64,000 nt of DNA from Modestobacter sp. VKM Ac-2984 (GCF_026967985.1 NZ_JAPVBJ010000002.1:352349-416348); one strand, 5' to 3'; shown: positions 1 through 9,089, counted from the stretch's first letter. Translations and numbers: made by a program. The notes: generated from the letters alone by a model not told the origin.

Positions 1-30
1 GGGTCGGCCAGGACCGTCGGTGGGGTGCGG

Positions 31-1242
31 CTACCCGGCGAAGGGGCGCTCGCGGGCCAGTTCCTCCTTGGCGACCCCGCGGATGTGCACCGCGTCCGGG
101 CCGTCGACGATCCGCAGCGTGCGGGCGCTGGCGTAGAACCGGGCCAGCACGGTGTCGCCGCTGACCCCGGCACCACCGTGGATCTGGATCGCCCGGTCGA
201 TGACGTCCAGGGCCACCCGCGGTGCGGCGACCTTGATCGCGGAGATCTCGGTGCGGGCGCCCTTGGCCCCGAACCGGTCGATCAGGTCGGCGGTCTGCAG
301 CACGTAGAGCCGGGCCTGGTCGATCTCGATCCGGGAGAGCGCGATCGACTCCCGCACGGTGCCCTGCTCGGCCAGCGGCCGGCCGAAGGCGACCCGGGAC
401 TTCGCCCGTTCCACCATCAGCGCCAGCGCCCGCTCGGCCATGCCGATGGCGCGCATGCAGTGGTGGATGCGGCCGGGGCCGAGCCGGGCCTGGGCGATCA
501 TGAAGCCGTCGCCCTCGCCGGAGAGGATGTTGCCCACCGGCACCCGGACGTCGGTGAACCGCAGCTCCGAGTGTCCGTGCTGGTCCTGGTAGCCGAACAC
601 CGGCAGGTGCCGGACGATCTCCAGGCCCGGGGTGTCGCGCGGCACCAGCACCATCGACTGCTGGCGATGCGGCGGGCCGTCCGGGTCGGTCTTGCCCATC
701 AGGATGAAGATCTCGCAGCGCTCGTCCGCGGCGCCGCTGGTCCACCACTTGCGGCCGTTGATGACGTACTCGTCGCCGTCCCGGACGATCGAGGTCTGGA
801 TGTTGCGGGCGTCGGAGCTGGCGACGTCCGGCTCGGTCATGGCGAAGCCGGAGCGGATCTCGCCCTCCAGCAGCGGGGTGAGCCAGCGGGCCTTCTGCTC
901 CTCGGTGCCGAAGAGCATCAGGGTCTCCATGTTCCCGGTGTCCGGGGCCCCGCAGTTGGTCGCCTCCGGCGCGATCACCGGCGACCAGCCCATGATCTCG
1001 GCGATCGAGGCGTACTCGAGGTTGGTCATGCCCCCGAGTTCGTGGTGGAAGAGGTTCCACAGGCCGCGCGTGCGCGCCTCGGCCTTGAGGTCCTCCAGGA
1101 CGGGTGGATGGGCGTGGTCGTCGTGGCCGCGCGCAGCGCGCCACTCCTCGTACACGGGCTCAGCGGGGAAGACCTGCTCCCGCATGAAGTCCCACATCCG
1201 GCCACTGACGTCCTCGGCCTTGGCGGAGAGGGTGAAGTCCAT
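31..1242 (-). CDS. Acyl-CoA dehydrogenase, ACAD10/11 (FadE2)-like
   Basis: Predicted flavoenzyme that introduces the alpha-beta double bond into an acyl-CoA; cytosolic, with electrons passing to ETF. The 403 residues have the usual family length: an N-terminal helical domain, a middle beta domain with [12 protein letters not shown] near residue 135, and a C-terminal helical domain with [10 protein letters not shown] and the late motif VDGPDAVH. The DGPD-type motif, in place of the short-chain YEGT/S motif, is characteristic of the ACAD10/11 branch (family knowledge). The ATG follows a start region free of upstream coding. Substrate chain length cannot be read from the sequence. The gene stands alone, with its stop 30 bases from the window edge. 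Confidence 0.9.
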   Translation of the reverse strand: MDFTLSAKAEDVSGRMWDFMREQVFPAEPVYEEWRAARGHDDHAHPPVLEDLKAEARTRGLWNLFHHELGGMTNLEYASIAEIMGWSPVIAPEATNCGAPDTGNMETLMLFGTEEQKARWLTPLLEGEIRSGFAMTEPDVASSDARNIQTSIVRDGDEYVINGRKWWTSGAADERCEIFILMGKTDPDGPPHRQQSMVLVPRDTPGLEIVRHLPVFGYQDQHGHSELRFTDVRVPVGNILSGEGDGFMIAQARLGPGRIHHCMRAIGMAERALALMVERAKSRVAFGRPLAEQGTVRESIALSRIEIDQARLYVLQTADLIDRFGAKGARTEISAIKVAAPRVALDVIDRAIQIHGGAGVSGDTVLARFYASARTLRIVDGPDAVHIRGVAKEELARERPFAG

Positions 1243-1283
1243 GGACGGACGTTAGCGCCGGACGTGACGCAGGACGCACCGGG

Positions 1284-1304
1284 GTCTGGCACCCGGTGCC
1301 AGAC
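1284..1304. other. 10-bp-arm inverted repeat upstream of the acyl-CoA dehydrogenase
   Basis: Two perfect 10-base arms (GTCTGGCACC and its complement) are separated by one base and lie 42 bases upstream of the acyl-CoA dehydrogenase start. The near-zero loop suits a dimeric-regulator operator better than a hairpin. No regulator gene is adjacent, so the role is inferred. Confidence 0.35.
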
Positions 1305-1311
1305 GCACGAC

Positions 1312-1339
1312 CGCCCGGACACCGGGTGGTGTCCGGGCG
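1312..1339 (-). terminator. Probable terminator of the DUF4383 gene
   Basis: A perfect 12-bp stem (CGCCCGGACACC with its complement) and a 4-base loop begin 34 bases past the stop of the minus-strand DUF4383 gene. There is no long U-run, as is common in GC-rich actinobacteria. Confidence 0.6.
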
Positions 1340-1373
1340 GCCGTGGTCACGAGGTGTGCGGGCTCGACCGCCG

Positions 1374-1835
1374 TCAGCGACGCAGGGACTCGTCCGGTCC
1401 GCGCGCGGTGTCCACGGTCTTCACCGGGCCCAGGGCGATGGCCAGGCCGGCGATGACGCTGGCCAGGTGCAGCCAGTTGTCGGCCCAGTTGATGCTCAGG
1501 AAGTTCAGCGAGTCGTCCCCGCCCGCGGCGAAGAGGCCGTAGACGAAGGCGGCGCCGTAACCGACGGCCAGCAGCCAGCCGTACACGCGGGCGGTGCTCA
1601 GCTTGCTGGCCAGCGCGATGCCGGCCAGCCCGATGACCAGGTGGACGATGTTGTGCAGCGGGTTGATGCCGAACCCGAGGATCGTCTCGTCGGTGTGCTC
1701 GGCGAAGTCGTCGAAGCCGGTGATGAAGAAGCCGACGATGCCGACGATCGTGTAGACGACACCGATCGCCAGGGCGAGCATCTGCGGCCAGGTCATGCCT
1801 CGACGGCCGGCGCCGGGCAGGTCTGCAGTGGACAT
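1374..1835 (-). CDS. DUF4383 integral membrane protein
   Basis: Small membrane protein of 153 residues with four predicted hydrophobic segments (about residues 15-40, 58-78, 85-108 and 118-138). The FGINPLHNIVHLVIG stretch, with its Asn-Pro-x-His-Asn-x-x-His pattern, is the hallmark of the DUF4383 family. The function of the family is unknown. The ATG is preceded by a GGAGG-like sequence on the minus strand. Neighbours are unrelated metabolic genes and the gene has its own hairpin downstream, so it is probably monocistronic. Confidence 0.85.
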   Translation of the reverse strand: MSTADLPGAGRRGMTWPQMLALAIGVVYTIVGIVGFFITGFDDFAEHTDETILGFGINPLHNIVHLVIGLAGIALASKLSTARVYGWLLAVGYGAAFVYGLFAAGGDDSLNFLSINWADNWLHLASVIAGLAIALGPVKTVDTARGPDESLRR

Positions 1836-1911
1836 GGGTGCCTCCGTGTTGTCACTGCCCGCCAGGTGCTCGGCGGGCCTGCACAGCCAGTTCCCAGACT
1901 CCAGGTACGAA

Positions 1912-1943
1912 AACGGCCGCCACCCGATCGGGTGGCGGCCGTT
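1912..1943 (-). terminator. Strong hairpin after the carbamoyltransferase gene
   Basis: A 32-base perfect palindrome with arms AACGGCCGCCACCCGA and complement starts 15 bases beyond the carbamoyltransferase stop. It also lies upstream of the DUF4383 gene on the same strand and so would separate the two transcripts. Confidence 0.75.
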
Positions 1944-1957
1944 GCCGAACCGTCATC

Positions 1958-3607
1958 TCAGGCCGGGCGGGGTGTCGCCTTCGGCCGCCGGACGACGAAC
2001 GGGCCGATCGCGAGCAGGTCGACCGGCGCCGAGCCGAAGCACTCCAGCGCGTCCCGGGGGTCGTCGACCATCGGCCGGCCGGCGGTGTTCAGGCTCGTGT
2101 TCACCACCACCGGCAGCCCGGTACGCCGCTCGAACGCCGAGATCATCCGGTGCACCAGCGGGGACTCCGCCGGGTCGATCGTCTGGATCCGCGCCGTCCC
2201 GTCGACGTGGGTGACCGTGGGGATGCGTTCCCGCCACTCGGGGGCCACGTCGTGCACGAAGAGCATGTACGGCGAGGGGATCGGCCCGCGGCTGAAGATC
2301 TCCGGCGCCCGCTCCAGCAGCACCATGGGGGCCACCGGGCGGAACTGCTCCCGGCCCTTGACGTCGTTCATCCGCTCCAGGTTGGCCTCGAAGCCGGGGT
2401 GGGCGATCAGCGAGCGGTGGCCCAGTGCCCGGGGGCCGTACTCGCTGCGGCCCTGGAACCAGGCGACGATGCCGTTGTCGGCCAGCACCTCGGCCACGGC
2501 CTCGGCCACGTCGTCCGGACGCTCGTAGTCGATCGCCGCGGTGATCAGCACCTGCTCGATCTCGTCGTCGGACCAGCCCCGGCCGAGTGCGGCGCCGGGC
2601 ATCGGCTGGGTCTCCTCACCGAGCTCGCGGGCCACGTGCAGGGCGGCACCCAGCGCCGTCCCGGAGTCCCCGGCGGCCGGCTGCACCCAGACCTGCTCGA
2701 ACGGGCTCTCGGCCAGGATCCGGGTGTTGGCCACGCAGTTGAGCGCGGTCCCGCCGGCCAGGGTGAGGGTCGTCTCGCCGGTCTGCTCGTGCACCCAGCG
2801 GGCCAGGTCGATCAGCACCTCCTCCAGCCGCTGCTGGACGCTGGCGGCCAGGTCGGCGTGGTCGGAGGTCCACTGGTCGCCCTTGCCCAGGCGCGGGGCG
2901 AACTCGGTGTAGTCGATGGGCTCGGTGCGGAAGCCGCCGTCGTCGGTGGCCCGGATCAGCTCGGTCAGGTCGCCGACGAACCGCGGCTTGCCGTAGCTGG
3001 CCATCGCCATGACCTTGAACTCGTCGGAGCTGCGCAGGAAGCCCAGGTGGTCGGTGAGGTCCTCGTACATGAGGCCCAGGGAGTGCGGCAGCGCCTGACC
3101 GGCGAGCACCTCGAGCTGGCCGTCGACGTAGCGGCCCGCCAGGTGGCTGTGCGCCTCACCGCGACCGTCGAGCACCAGGACCGCGTTGTCCCGCTGCGGG
3201 GCACCCAGGCCGGCCGAGGCCGCGTGCGCCACGTGGTGCTTGACGAAGCGGACCTTCGCCGGGTCGAGCCCGGGCAGGGCGTGCGCCAGGAAGTCCGGGG
3301 CCATCTCCGCGTACTTCTTGCGCATCACGTCGCCGTCGTCGAACAGCCCCGAGTCCTCCGGGGTGCCCATCAGCGCGGGATCGAAGGAGTAGGCGACCGC
3401 GTCCAGCTCCTCGGGGCGGATGCCGGCCTCGCGCAGGCACCACGCCGCGGCCAGCTCGGGCAGCTCCCAAGCGCTCCAGGGGAGCGGGCGCTTGCCGTGC
3501 TTGCGCCGGCTGAACCGCTCCTCCTCCGCCGCGGCGACGACCTTCCCGTCGACGACCAGCGCCGCCGACGGGTCGTGGTAGATCGCGTTGATGCCCAGGA
3601 CCTTCAC
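1958..3607 (-). CDS. Carbamoyltransferase, NodU/CmcH/TobZ family
   Basis: Two-domain O-carbamoyltransferase of 549 residues. The N-terminal ASKHA/Kae1-like domain forms carbamoyl-adenylate from carbamoyl phosphate and ATP; the C-terminal domain helps transfer the carbamoyl group to a hydroxyl. Visible signatures are the start KVLGINAIYHDPSAALV, the metal-binding HHVAHAASA near residue 125, GGTALNC and the SEYGPRALGHRS loop. The start is GTG at 3607 with GGGAGGAG 7 bases upstream. Relatives usually sit in nodulation, antibiotic or lipid-decorating clusters, but no such cluster is visible here. The acceptor is therefore unknown. Confidence 0.9.
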   Translation of the reverse strand: MKVLGINAIYHDPSAALVVDGKVVAAAEEERFSRRKHGKRPLPWSAWELPELAAAWCLREAGIRPEELDAVAYSFDPALMGTPEDSGLFDDGDVMRKKYAEMAPDFLAHALPGLDPAKVRFVKHHVAHAASAGLGAPQRDNAVLVLDGRGEAHSHLAGRYVDGQLEVLAGQALPHSLGLMYEDLTDHLGFLRSSDEFKVMAMASYGKPRFVGDLTELIRATDDGGFRTEPIDYTEFAPRLGKGDQWTSDHADLAASVQQRLEEVLIDLARWVHEQTGETTLTLAGGTALNCVANTRILAESPFEQVWVQPAAGDSGTALGAALHVARELGEETQPMPGAALGRGWSDDEIEQVLITAAIDYERPDDVAEAVAEVLADNGIVAWFQGRSEYGPRALGHRSLIAHPGFEANLERMNDVKGREQFRPVAPMVLLERAPEIFSRGPIPSPYMLFVHDVAPEWRERIPTVTHVDGTARIQTIDPAESPLVHRMISAFERRTGLPVVVNTSLNTAGRPMVDDPRDALECFGSAPVDLLAIGPFVVRRPKATPRPA

Positions 3608-3787
3608 GCGTGCACTCCTCCCGGCCGGGCTCCAGCGGCCCGGTCCCCGTTCATGATCACGCCGGAGGCCGGTCGCCGCACGGTGAGCCGCCCGGATCAC
3701 GTCCCCGGTGGTCGAGGTGGGGCGGCGACCTGCCGATGTGCTGTCCGAGGCCTGAGCGGACGGCCTCCGGAGCACGGGGGAGAGGCG

Positions 3788-4435
3788 ATGACGGCAGCCG
3801 GCTCGGGGAGCGACCTCCCGGAGGTCAACACGGTCGTGGACCTGGAGGTGGCGCACGCCGCCCCCCTCATCAGCTGGGTCCGGGAGAGCAGCTCGGAGCA
3901 GCTGGTGCTGGTCGCCGGGCAGGACGACGAACGGCGACCGGTGCGGCCGGCCGCGAACGAGGCGCTGACCGTCGTCTGGAAGGGGCCGGACGGGCTCCGG
4001 GCGCTGCCGGGGGAGTTCCTGGCGGTCCGCCTGGGCGGTCCCGAACCGCTGTGGGAGGTCCGGCCGACGGGGCCCACCGTGCGGGCCCAGCGCCGCGATG
4101 CCGTGCGGAGCCCGCTGGTCCTCCCGGTGTGCGTGACCCTCCCCGGGGGCGAGCTCACCGGTGCGACGCTCGACCTCAGCGAGGGCGGGTGCCGCTGCGC
4201 CGTCGAGGCGCGCGCCGGTGTGCGGATCGGGGTGGGCACCATCGTGACGGTGGGCCTGGAGCTGGGCGGGGAGCTGGTCCGGACCGAGGCCGAGGTCGTG
4301 CGCACGCTGCCGCTGGCCGGTGAGCGCACCCAGCTGTCCCTGCGGTTCATCGGGCTCGGCGAGCGGCACGAGGACCGCATCCGAGCGCTGGTCTTCGCCG
4401 AGCTGCGCGAGCGCCGCCGCCGCGGCCTCCCCTGA
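3788..4435 (+). CDS. PilZ-domain c-di-GMP receptor protein
   Basis: Cytosolic protein of 215 residues with a YcgR-like N-terminal beta domain (about 15-95) and a C-terminal PilZ domain (about 100-205). Both c-di-GMP-binding motifs are intact: RDAVR fits RxxxR at the linker, and DLSEGG fits D/NxSxxG about 40 residues later. The ATG follows a GGGGGAGAGGCG ribosome site. In other bacteria the two-domain architecture links second-messenger level to motility or polysaccharide output. No flagellar, pilus or cyclase gene is close, so the effector target is unknown. Confidence 0.85.
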   Translation: MTAAGSGSDLPEVNTVVDLEVAHAAPLISWVRESSSEQLVLVAGQDDERRPVRPAANEALTVVWKGPDGLRALPGEFLAVRLGGPEPLWEVRPTGPTVRAQRRDAVRSPLVLPVCVTLPGGELTGATLDLSEGGCRCAVEARAGVRIGVGTIVTVGLELGGELVRTEAEVVRTLPLAGERTQLSLRFIGLGERHEDRIRALVFAELRERRRRGLP

Positions 4436-4445
4436 GCACGGCCGG

Positions 4446-6167
4446 TCAGCCGCCGGGGCGGCCCCGCAGCAGGTCGTGGTCGAGCACGGCCCGGAGCGCC
4501 AGCGTCTTGTAACCGACCTCCTCGAACAGGACGACGACGCGGTCGTCCTCGTGCCGCATGACGACGCCGGGGCCCCACTCGGTGTGCTCGACGGGCAGGT
4601 CGACCGGGAACGGGTGGTCGGCGTCGGCGGTGTGCTGCTCCTGGGAGAGCCCCGCGCTGCAGTTGTCGCAGTTGCCGCACGGGGAGTCCAGCTGCTCGCC
4701 GAAGTAACCGAGCAGGAACTGCCGCCGGCAGCCGGTGGTCTCGGCGTAGCCGCGCATCATCTCCACCCGGCTCTCGTCCACCCGGACGTGGTGCTCGGCG
4801 AGCTCCCGGGCAGCAGCGGCGGCCTCCCCGGCGGGCGGGGCGTCCGGGGCCGGTGACGCGGTCCCCTCCTCGTCCACGACGACGGCGCCCGCCTGCTCCA
4901 GCAGGTTCAGGTCGCGCACCAGCGGGGTCGCGGCGCGGCCGGTCTCCTCCCGCAGGTCGCGGACGTCGACGCCGTCCATCCCCGCCGCGGCCCCCGCCTG
5001 CACCAGTCCGGCGACCTGCTGCAGCTCCTCCTCGGCCGGGGCGCCGGCCGCGAAGAACCGGCGCAGCCCCAGGTCCTCCTGGCGGTGGACCAGCACGGCC
5101 ACCGCCGGCTCGCCGTCTCGGCCGGCCCGGCCGATCTCCTGGTAGTAGCTGTCGACCGAGTCGGCCGGTTCGGCGTGCACGACGAACCGGGTCTGCGGCT
5201 TGTCGATGCCCATGCCGAAGGCGGTGGTCGCGACGACGACGTCCAGCTCGTCGGCCATGAACTGCCGCTGCACCTCCTCGCGGTCGCTCTTCTTCAACCC
5301 GGCGTGGTAGGCCCGGGCGCGGATCCCGCGCTCGGCGAGGGCGTCGGCGAGCTCCTCGGTGCTGCGGCGGGTGGCGCTGTAGACGATCCCGCTCCCGCGT
5401 TCGGTCAGCTCGGCCACCCGGTCCAGGACGGCGGTGTGCTTGGCGTGCGCGTCGGCCCGCTGCTCGACCTCCAACCGGATCTCCGGCCGGTCGAAGCCGG
5501 CGACGACGACCTCCGGGTCGGTCATCTCCAGCCGTTCGACGATCTCGGCCCGCACGGGTGGCGCGGCGGTCGCGGTCAGGGCCAGCACGGTCGGGTGCCC
5601 CAGCTGCTGGACGACCCCGCCCAGTCGCAGGTAGTCGGGGCGGAAGTCGTGCCCCCAGGCGGAGACGCAGTGCGCCTCGTCGACGACGAACAGCGCCGGG
5701 GCCGCCGTCCGCAGCGCCGCCACGACCTCCGGCTTGGCCAGCTGTTCCGGGGCGAGGAAGCAGTAGCGGACCGTTCCGTCACGCACGCCGTCCAGCACCG
5801 CCTGGTGCTCCAGTGCAGGCAGGCTGGAGTTGAGCACCGCCGCCCGGCCGACCCGCTCCTCGCCCAGCTCCTCCAGGCGCTGGACCTGGTCGCGCTGTAG
5901 CGCGATGAGCGGCGAGACGATCACGACCGGGCCGTCGAGCAGCAGCCCGGTGACGGTGTAGACCGCGGACTTGCCGGCCCCCGAGGGCAGCACGGCGAGG
6001 GTGTCGCGGCCGGCCGCGACCGCCTTCATCGCCTCCTCCTGGCCGGCCCGGAACTCCTCGAACCCGAGCACCTCCCGGGCGGTCTCCCGGATCCGCCGGG
6101 TGCGGACGGAGGCGGAGCCCCCGGCGGTGGTCTTCGGGTCGGCGGCGCGCTGGGCGGTCTGGGTCAC
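4446..6167 (-). CDS. recQ: RecQ-family ATP-dependent DNA helicase with a variant C-terminus
   Basis: Superfamily 2 3'-5' helicase of 573 residues acting in recombination and repair. Seen: the phosphate-binding loop PSGAGKSAV, the DEAH box in [14 protein letters not shown], the RecQ aromatic-rich loop, the motif [12 protein letters not shown] and a four-cysteine zinc site ([12 protein letters not shown]...CGNCDNC). There is no HRDC domain. A distinctive tail of about 60 residues ([20 protein letters not shown]) looks like a small beta barrel. The GTG at 6167 is chosen because it fits the family start; an in-frame TTG lies 11 codons upstream. The gene follows pmt on the same strand after a 103-base gap with a hairpin. 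Confidence 0.88.
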   Translation of the reverse strand: MTQTAQRAADPKTTAGGSASVRTRRIRETAREVLGFEEFRAGQEEAMKAVAAGRDTLAVLPSGAGKSAVYTVTGLLLDGPVVIVSPLIALQRDQVQRLEELGEERVGRAAVLNSSLPALEHQAVLDGVRDGTVRYCFLAPEQLAKPEVVAALRTAAPALFVVDEAHCVSAWGHDFRPDYLRLGGVVQQLGHPTVLALTATAAPPVRAEIVERLEMTDPEVVVAGFDRPEIRLEVEQRADAHAKHTAVLDRVAELTERGSGIVYSATRRSTEELADALAERGIRARAYHAGLKKSDREEVQRQFMADELDVVVATTAFGMGIDKPQTRFVVHAEPADSVDSYYQEIGRAGRDGEPAVAVLVHRQEDLGLRRFFAAGAPAEEELQQVAGLVQAGAAAGMDGVDVRDLREETGRAATPLVRDLNLLEQAGAVVVDEEGTASPAPDAPPAGEAAAAARELAEHHVRVDESRVEMMRGYAETTGCRRQFLLGYFGEQLDSPCGNCDNCSAGLSQEQHTADADHPFPVDLPVEHTEWGPGVVMRHEDDRVVVLFEEVGYKTLALRAVLDHDLLRGRPGG

Positions 6168-6215
6168 CGACCGCGACTTCCCGAGCCCCGAGATCGACAA
6201 ACGACCCGCAGGCCG

Positions 6216-6239
6216 GGCCCCGGACCGGTCGTCGGGGCC
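6216..6239 (-). terminator. Possible terminator after pmt
   Basis: A GGCCCCG / CGGGGCC stem with a 10-base loop that itself contains GACCGGTC, located 32 bases past the pmt stop and ahead of recQ on the same strand. The stem is short and has no U-run. Confidence 0.35.
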
Positions 6240-6270
6240 AGCTCGGTGCCGTCGGCTGCCGGAGCCGAGG

Positions 6271-7722
6271 TCAGTCCCAGGAGTCGAGCCAGAAGCGCAG
6301 GTCCAGGCTGTCGGACCCCAGCGGGATCCCCAGCCAGACCGGGGCGAAGAAGGCGAACCCGGCGACGGAGAGGGCGAGCACCACGCCGCCGGCCAGCCGC
6401 GGTCGGCGGGTCGCCTGCACCGCGCGGACCAGGCCCAGGGCGATGAACGGCACCACCGGGACCATGTAGAAGAAGTAGCCGGGCTTGTTCGCGGCCAGCC
6501 AGGGAGCCCACAGCAGCACCAGCGGGACCAGGACGGTGGCTGCGACGCCGTCCCGGCGGGCGACCGCGCGCCAGATGAGCACCGGGTAGGCCAGCAGCGC
6601 CGGCCACCACAGGCCGGGGTTCCCGAGCATGACGATGCGCGCCCGGGTGTCCGGTGGCACCTCGCACTCCCCGGCCTCCTGCTGCGCGGTGGTGCAGCTC
6701 TCGGCGTAGACCAGCACCGGCCGCTCCAGCCAGGGCCAGCCGACCGGGCTCGACCGGTACGGGTGGCTGGCCTCCAGGCCGAGGTGGTAGTCGACCAGGT
6801 CGACCTGGCTCTGCCCCCACGTCTCCAGCCGATCACCCGGTGAGGTGCCGCAGTCCCCGGCCTCGCAGGCCTGCTGGGCGGCGTAGCTCTCGGGGTAGTT
6901 GGCGAACCAGCCCGCGAAGCTGGCGACGTAGACGGCGGCGGGGACCATCAGCAGGCTCAGCACCGCACCGCCGGTGACCGCACCGGCGCGGCGGGCGGCC
7001 GCGCGGAACGTCTCGCCCCTTCCGCTGAGCTCGGTGCCGAGCACCAGCAGCCCGGCGACGCCGACGGCGATCAGGCCGGACCACTTGGTGGCCACCGCGA
7101 GCCCCAGGGTGACCCCGGCCAGCCAGCGGTGGCGGGAGCCGAGGAAGGACCGCCACAGCGTCTCGCCGGCCACGCGGGTCCGGGTGCGCGCGTCCCGGTC
7201 CAGGAGCACCAGCCAGAACGTCGCGACGACGAACAGGCCGAGGGCCGCGTCGAGCATGGCGATCCGGCTCGACGTCACGGCGAGGCCGTCCAGGGCGACG
7301 AGCACGGCGGCGAGCGCGGCCGGGGCGGTGCGGCGGAGCAGCCGGAGACCGCTGAGGTAGGTCAACAGCACCGTCAGCGAGCCGGCGGCGGCCATGCCGA
7401 CCCGCCAGCCGAAGGGGGTGGAGCCGAACAGCTCCATGCCGGCGGCGATCACCCACTTGCCGACGGGGGGATGGGCCGGGCGGCCCTCCTCGACACCTCG
7501 GACCAGGTAGTCGGAGGCGTCGACGGCGTAGTACTTCTCGTCGAAGTAGAGGCGGTCCGGGTCGCCGAGATCCCAGAACCGGATGACGGCGGCCAGGCCC
7601 AGCAGCGTCAGCGGCACGCCCCACCGCACGACCCCCGGTGGCATGCGTCGGACCGACGACGGGCGGCGCCTGGTGGCGCCGCCCGTCTCGTGCTGCGCGA
7701 CCGGTGGTGCGGTGGCGCTCAC
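6271..7722 (-). CDS. pmt: Dolichyl/polyprenyl-phosphate-mannose protein mannosyltransferase (GT39)
   Basis: Membrane glycosyltransferase of 483 residues that transfers mannose from polyprenyl-phosphate-mannose to Ser/Thr of proteins being exported. It has about ten hydrophobic segments. The first extracytoplasmic loop carries the acidic motif [15 protein letters not shown] near residue 58, equivalent to the catalytic DE of GT39. PAHPPVGKW follows at about 82, as in Pmt enzymes. The length matches actinobacterial Pmt. The synthase that makes its lipid-linked donor lies 0.5 kb away on the other strand. Between them is a Thr-rich lipoprotein gene, a plausible acceptor (inference). Confidence 0.92.
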   Translation of the reverse strand: MSATAPPVAQHETGGATRRRPSSVRRMPPGVVRWGVPLTLLGLAAVIRFWDLGDPDRLYFDEKYYAVDASDYLVRGVEEGRPAHPPVGKWVIAAGMELFGSTPFGWRVGMAAAGSLTVLLTYLSGLRLLRRTAPAALAAVLVALDGLAVTSSRIAMLDAALGLFVVATFWLVLLDRDARTRTRVAGETLWRSFLGSRHRWLAGVTLGLAVATKWSGLIAVGVAGLLVLGTELSGRGETFRAAARRAGAVTGGAVLSLLMVPAAVYVASFAGWFANYPESYAAQQACEAGDCGTSPGDRLETWGQSQVDLVDYHLGLEASHPYRSSPVGWPWLERPVLVYAESCTTAQQEAGECEVPPDTRARIVMLGNPGLWWPALLAYPVLIWRAVARRDGVAATVLVPLVLLWAPWLAANKPGYFFYMVPVVPFIALGLVRAVQATRRPRLAGGVVLALSVAGFAFFAPVWLGIPLGSDSLDLRFWLDSWD

Positions 7723-7741
7723 TGGTCAGATGACCTGGTGA

Positions 7742-8044
7742 TCAGTCGTCGATGAGGCCCTCGTCCTCGTCGGCCGGGACGTCGACGTCGAACTCGGTCT
7801 CGGTCTCGACCTCGAGCTCGGTCTCGGTCTCGACGACGACCTCCTCGGTCTCGGTCTCGGTCTCGGTCGGCTCCAGGGTCTCGGTGACCTCGGTCTCGAC
7901 CTCCTCGGTCTCGGTGAGCTCCTCGGTCACCTCCACCTCGACGGTGCCGTCGTCGTCGGTGTTCTCGCCGGAACAGCCGGCGGCGCCGAAGATGAGGAGG
8001 CTGGAGAAGGTGGCGGCAGAGACGCCGCGGACGAGCTTGTTCAT
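7742..8044 (-). CDS. Small Thr/Glu/Val-rich acidic lipoprotein
   Basis: Predicted secreted lipoprotein of 100 residues. It has a signal peptide with Lys3 and Arg6, the hydrophobic core FSSLLIFGAAG and a lipidation cysteine at position 24. The mature part consists of irregular TE/VE/TETE repeats with about 16 threonines and no Lys, Arg or His, ending in an Asp/Glu-rich tail. The ATG has AGGAG six bases upstream. I recognise no domain. It starts 19 bases after the pmt start region on the same strand and may share a transcript with pmt. A surface-exposed, O-mannosylated or cation-binding polymer is the reasonable guess; this is inference from composition and context. Confidence 0.75.
   Translation of the reverse strand: MNKLVRGVSAATFSSLLIFGAAGCSGENTDDDGTVEVEVTEELTETEEVETEVTETLEPTETETETEEVVVETETELEVETETEFDVDVPADEDEGLIDD
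7793..7928. repeat. Imperfect tandem CTCGGT hexamers inside the lipoprotein gene
   Basis: CTCGGT/CTCGAC hexamers recur through most of the mature lipoprotein coding sequence and read as Thr-Glu and Val-Glu on the minus strand. Such tracts can change length by slippage in multiples of two residues. Confidence 0.7.
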
Positions 8045-8189
8045 GGGAGCTCCTGTGTTCGGGGTGAACGGTCGCCGAAGGGCATGACCGGATATCACCG
8101 CCCTCACACACCCGAGACGCATAACGATCGGGTCACAGCACGTGAACCCTCTTCCCGTGCAACGATCCGACAACGGTGGAGCAGCCGAA

Positions 8190-8246
8190 ATGATGTTGAT
8201 GAATGGCGTGTCCGCCGGCTCGGCATTGGTAATGGCGGGAAGGTGA
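8190..8246 (+). CDS. Possible 18-codon leader peptide coupled to the Ppm1 start
   Basis: An open frame MMLMNGVSAGSALVMAGR begins at an ATG with GGTGGAG about 9 bases upstream. It ends in a TGA at 8244-8246 that overlaps the GTG start of the mannose synthase (GTGA). This arrangement allows translational coupling or a regulatory leader. The stretch is noticeably less GC-rich than its surroundings. No homologue is recognised and the frame may be fortuitous. Confidence 0.35.
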   Translation: MMLMNGVSAGSALVMAGR

Positions 8247-9022
8247 ACCCTCGGTCCGTGTGCGTCTGCATCCCCACCTACCAGGAGCGGGAGAGCCTGC
8301 CGCGCACGCTGGACGGCGTGCTGCGCGCCGTTCCGCACGCGCACGTGCTGGTGATCGACGACAACAGCCCCGACGGCACCGGGGAGCTCGCCGACCGGCT
8401 GGCCGCCGACGACCCGCGGGTGCACGTGCTGCACCGCGCGGGGAAGGAGGGGCTGGGGCCGGCCTACATCGCCGGCTTCCGCTGGGCCCTGGCCGAGGGC
8501 TTCGACGTGGTGGCGCAGATGGACGCCGACGGGTCGCACCGACCCGAGGACCTGCCCCGGCTGCTGGCGGCGCTGAGCGGAGCCGACGCCGTGCTCGGCT
8601 CCCGGTGGGTGCCCGGCGGCGCCGTCGCCGACTGGCCGCACAGCCGGGAGCTGCTGAGCCGCACCGCCAACCGCTACGTGCGCGCCGCCCTGCGACTGCC
8701 GGTGGGCGACGCGACCGGGGGCTTCCGGGCGTTCCGCCGGCGCACCCTGGAGCGCCTGGACCTCGACGCCGTGCAGAGCCAGGGCTACTGCTTCCAGATC
8801 GACATGACCCGCCAGGTCTGGGCTCGCGGCCTGCGCCTGGTCGAGGTGCCGATCCTGTTCGTGAACCGGGAGTTCGGCGAGAGCAAGATGAGCTCGCGGA
8901 TCATCCGCGAGGCGCTGGTCCGCGTCACCGCCTGGTCGCTGACCTCCCGCCGGCCCGTGTCCGCACCGCCGCGGCCGGCGACCAGCCGTGGTGAGCAGCT
9001 GATCCACCGAATCGCCACCTGA
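8243..9022 (+). CDS. Polyprenol-phosphate mannosyltransferase (GT2, DPM1/Ppm1-like)
   Basis: Uses GDP-mannose and polyprenyl phosphate to make the lipid-linked mannose donor for Pmt and for later mannolipid steps, at the inner membrane face. The 259 residues form a single GT2 catalytic domain with VIDDNSPDGTG near residue 33, the metal-binding QMDADGSHRPEDL near residue 90, GSRWVPGG and GGFRAF. The N-terminal acyltransferase domain fused to Ppm1 in mycobacteria is absent, as is a C-terminal membrane domain. The GTG at 8243 is chosen by alignment of VCVCIPTYQE with family starts. The adjacent pmt gene completes the pathway. Confidence 0.88.
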   Translation: MNPRSVCVCIPTYQERESLPRTLDGVLRAVPHAHVLVIDDNSPDGTGELADRLAADDPRVHVLHRAGKEGLGPAYIAGFRWALAEGFDVVAQMDADGSHRPEDLPRLLAALSGADAVLGSRWVPGGAVADWPHSRELLSRTANRYVRAALRLPVGDATGGFRAFRRRTLERLDLDAVQSQGYCFQIDMTRQVWARGLRLVEVPILFVNREFGESKMSSRIIREALVRVTAWSLTSRRPVSAPPRPATSRGEQLIHRIAT

Positions 9023-9089
9023 CCCGCGGTCCGCGGATGCGGACATACGCCTGTTGTCCGCCCGCAGATGCGGAACTAGGGTGCTCGGC

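Noticed and set aside
1838-4435. Very long plus-strand open frame across the carbamoyltransferase gene
   Set aside because: Only the last 216 codons (the PilZ protein) have a recognised domain. The rest is antisense to the carbamoyltransferase and low in complexity (Gly/Arg/Asp-rich), as expected from high GC.
7793-7928. Hexamer array considered as CRISPR-like or VNTR
   Set aside because: There are no spacer units and the units code in frame for the lipoprotein. It is kept only as a coding repeat.
8131-8150. CACGTG-containing sequence before the Ppm1 leader as a parS site
   Set aside because: Only one half (CACGTGAACC) resembles the pattern; the left half does not match.
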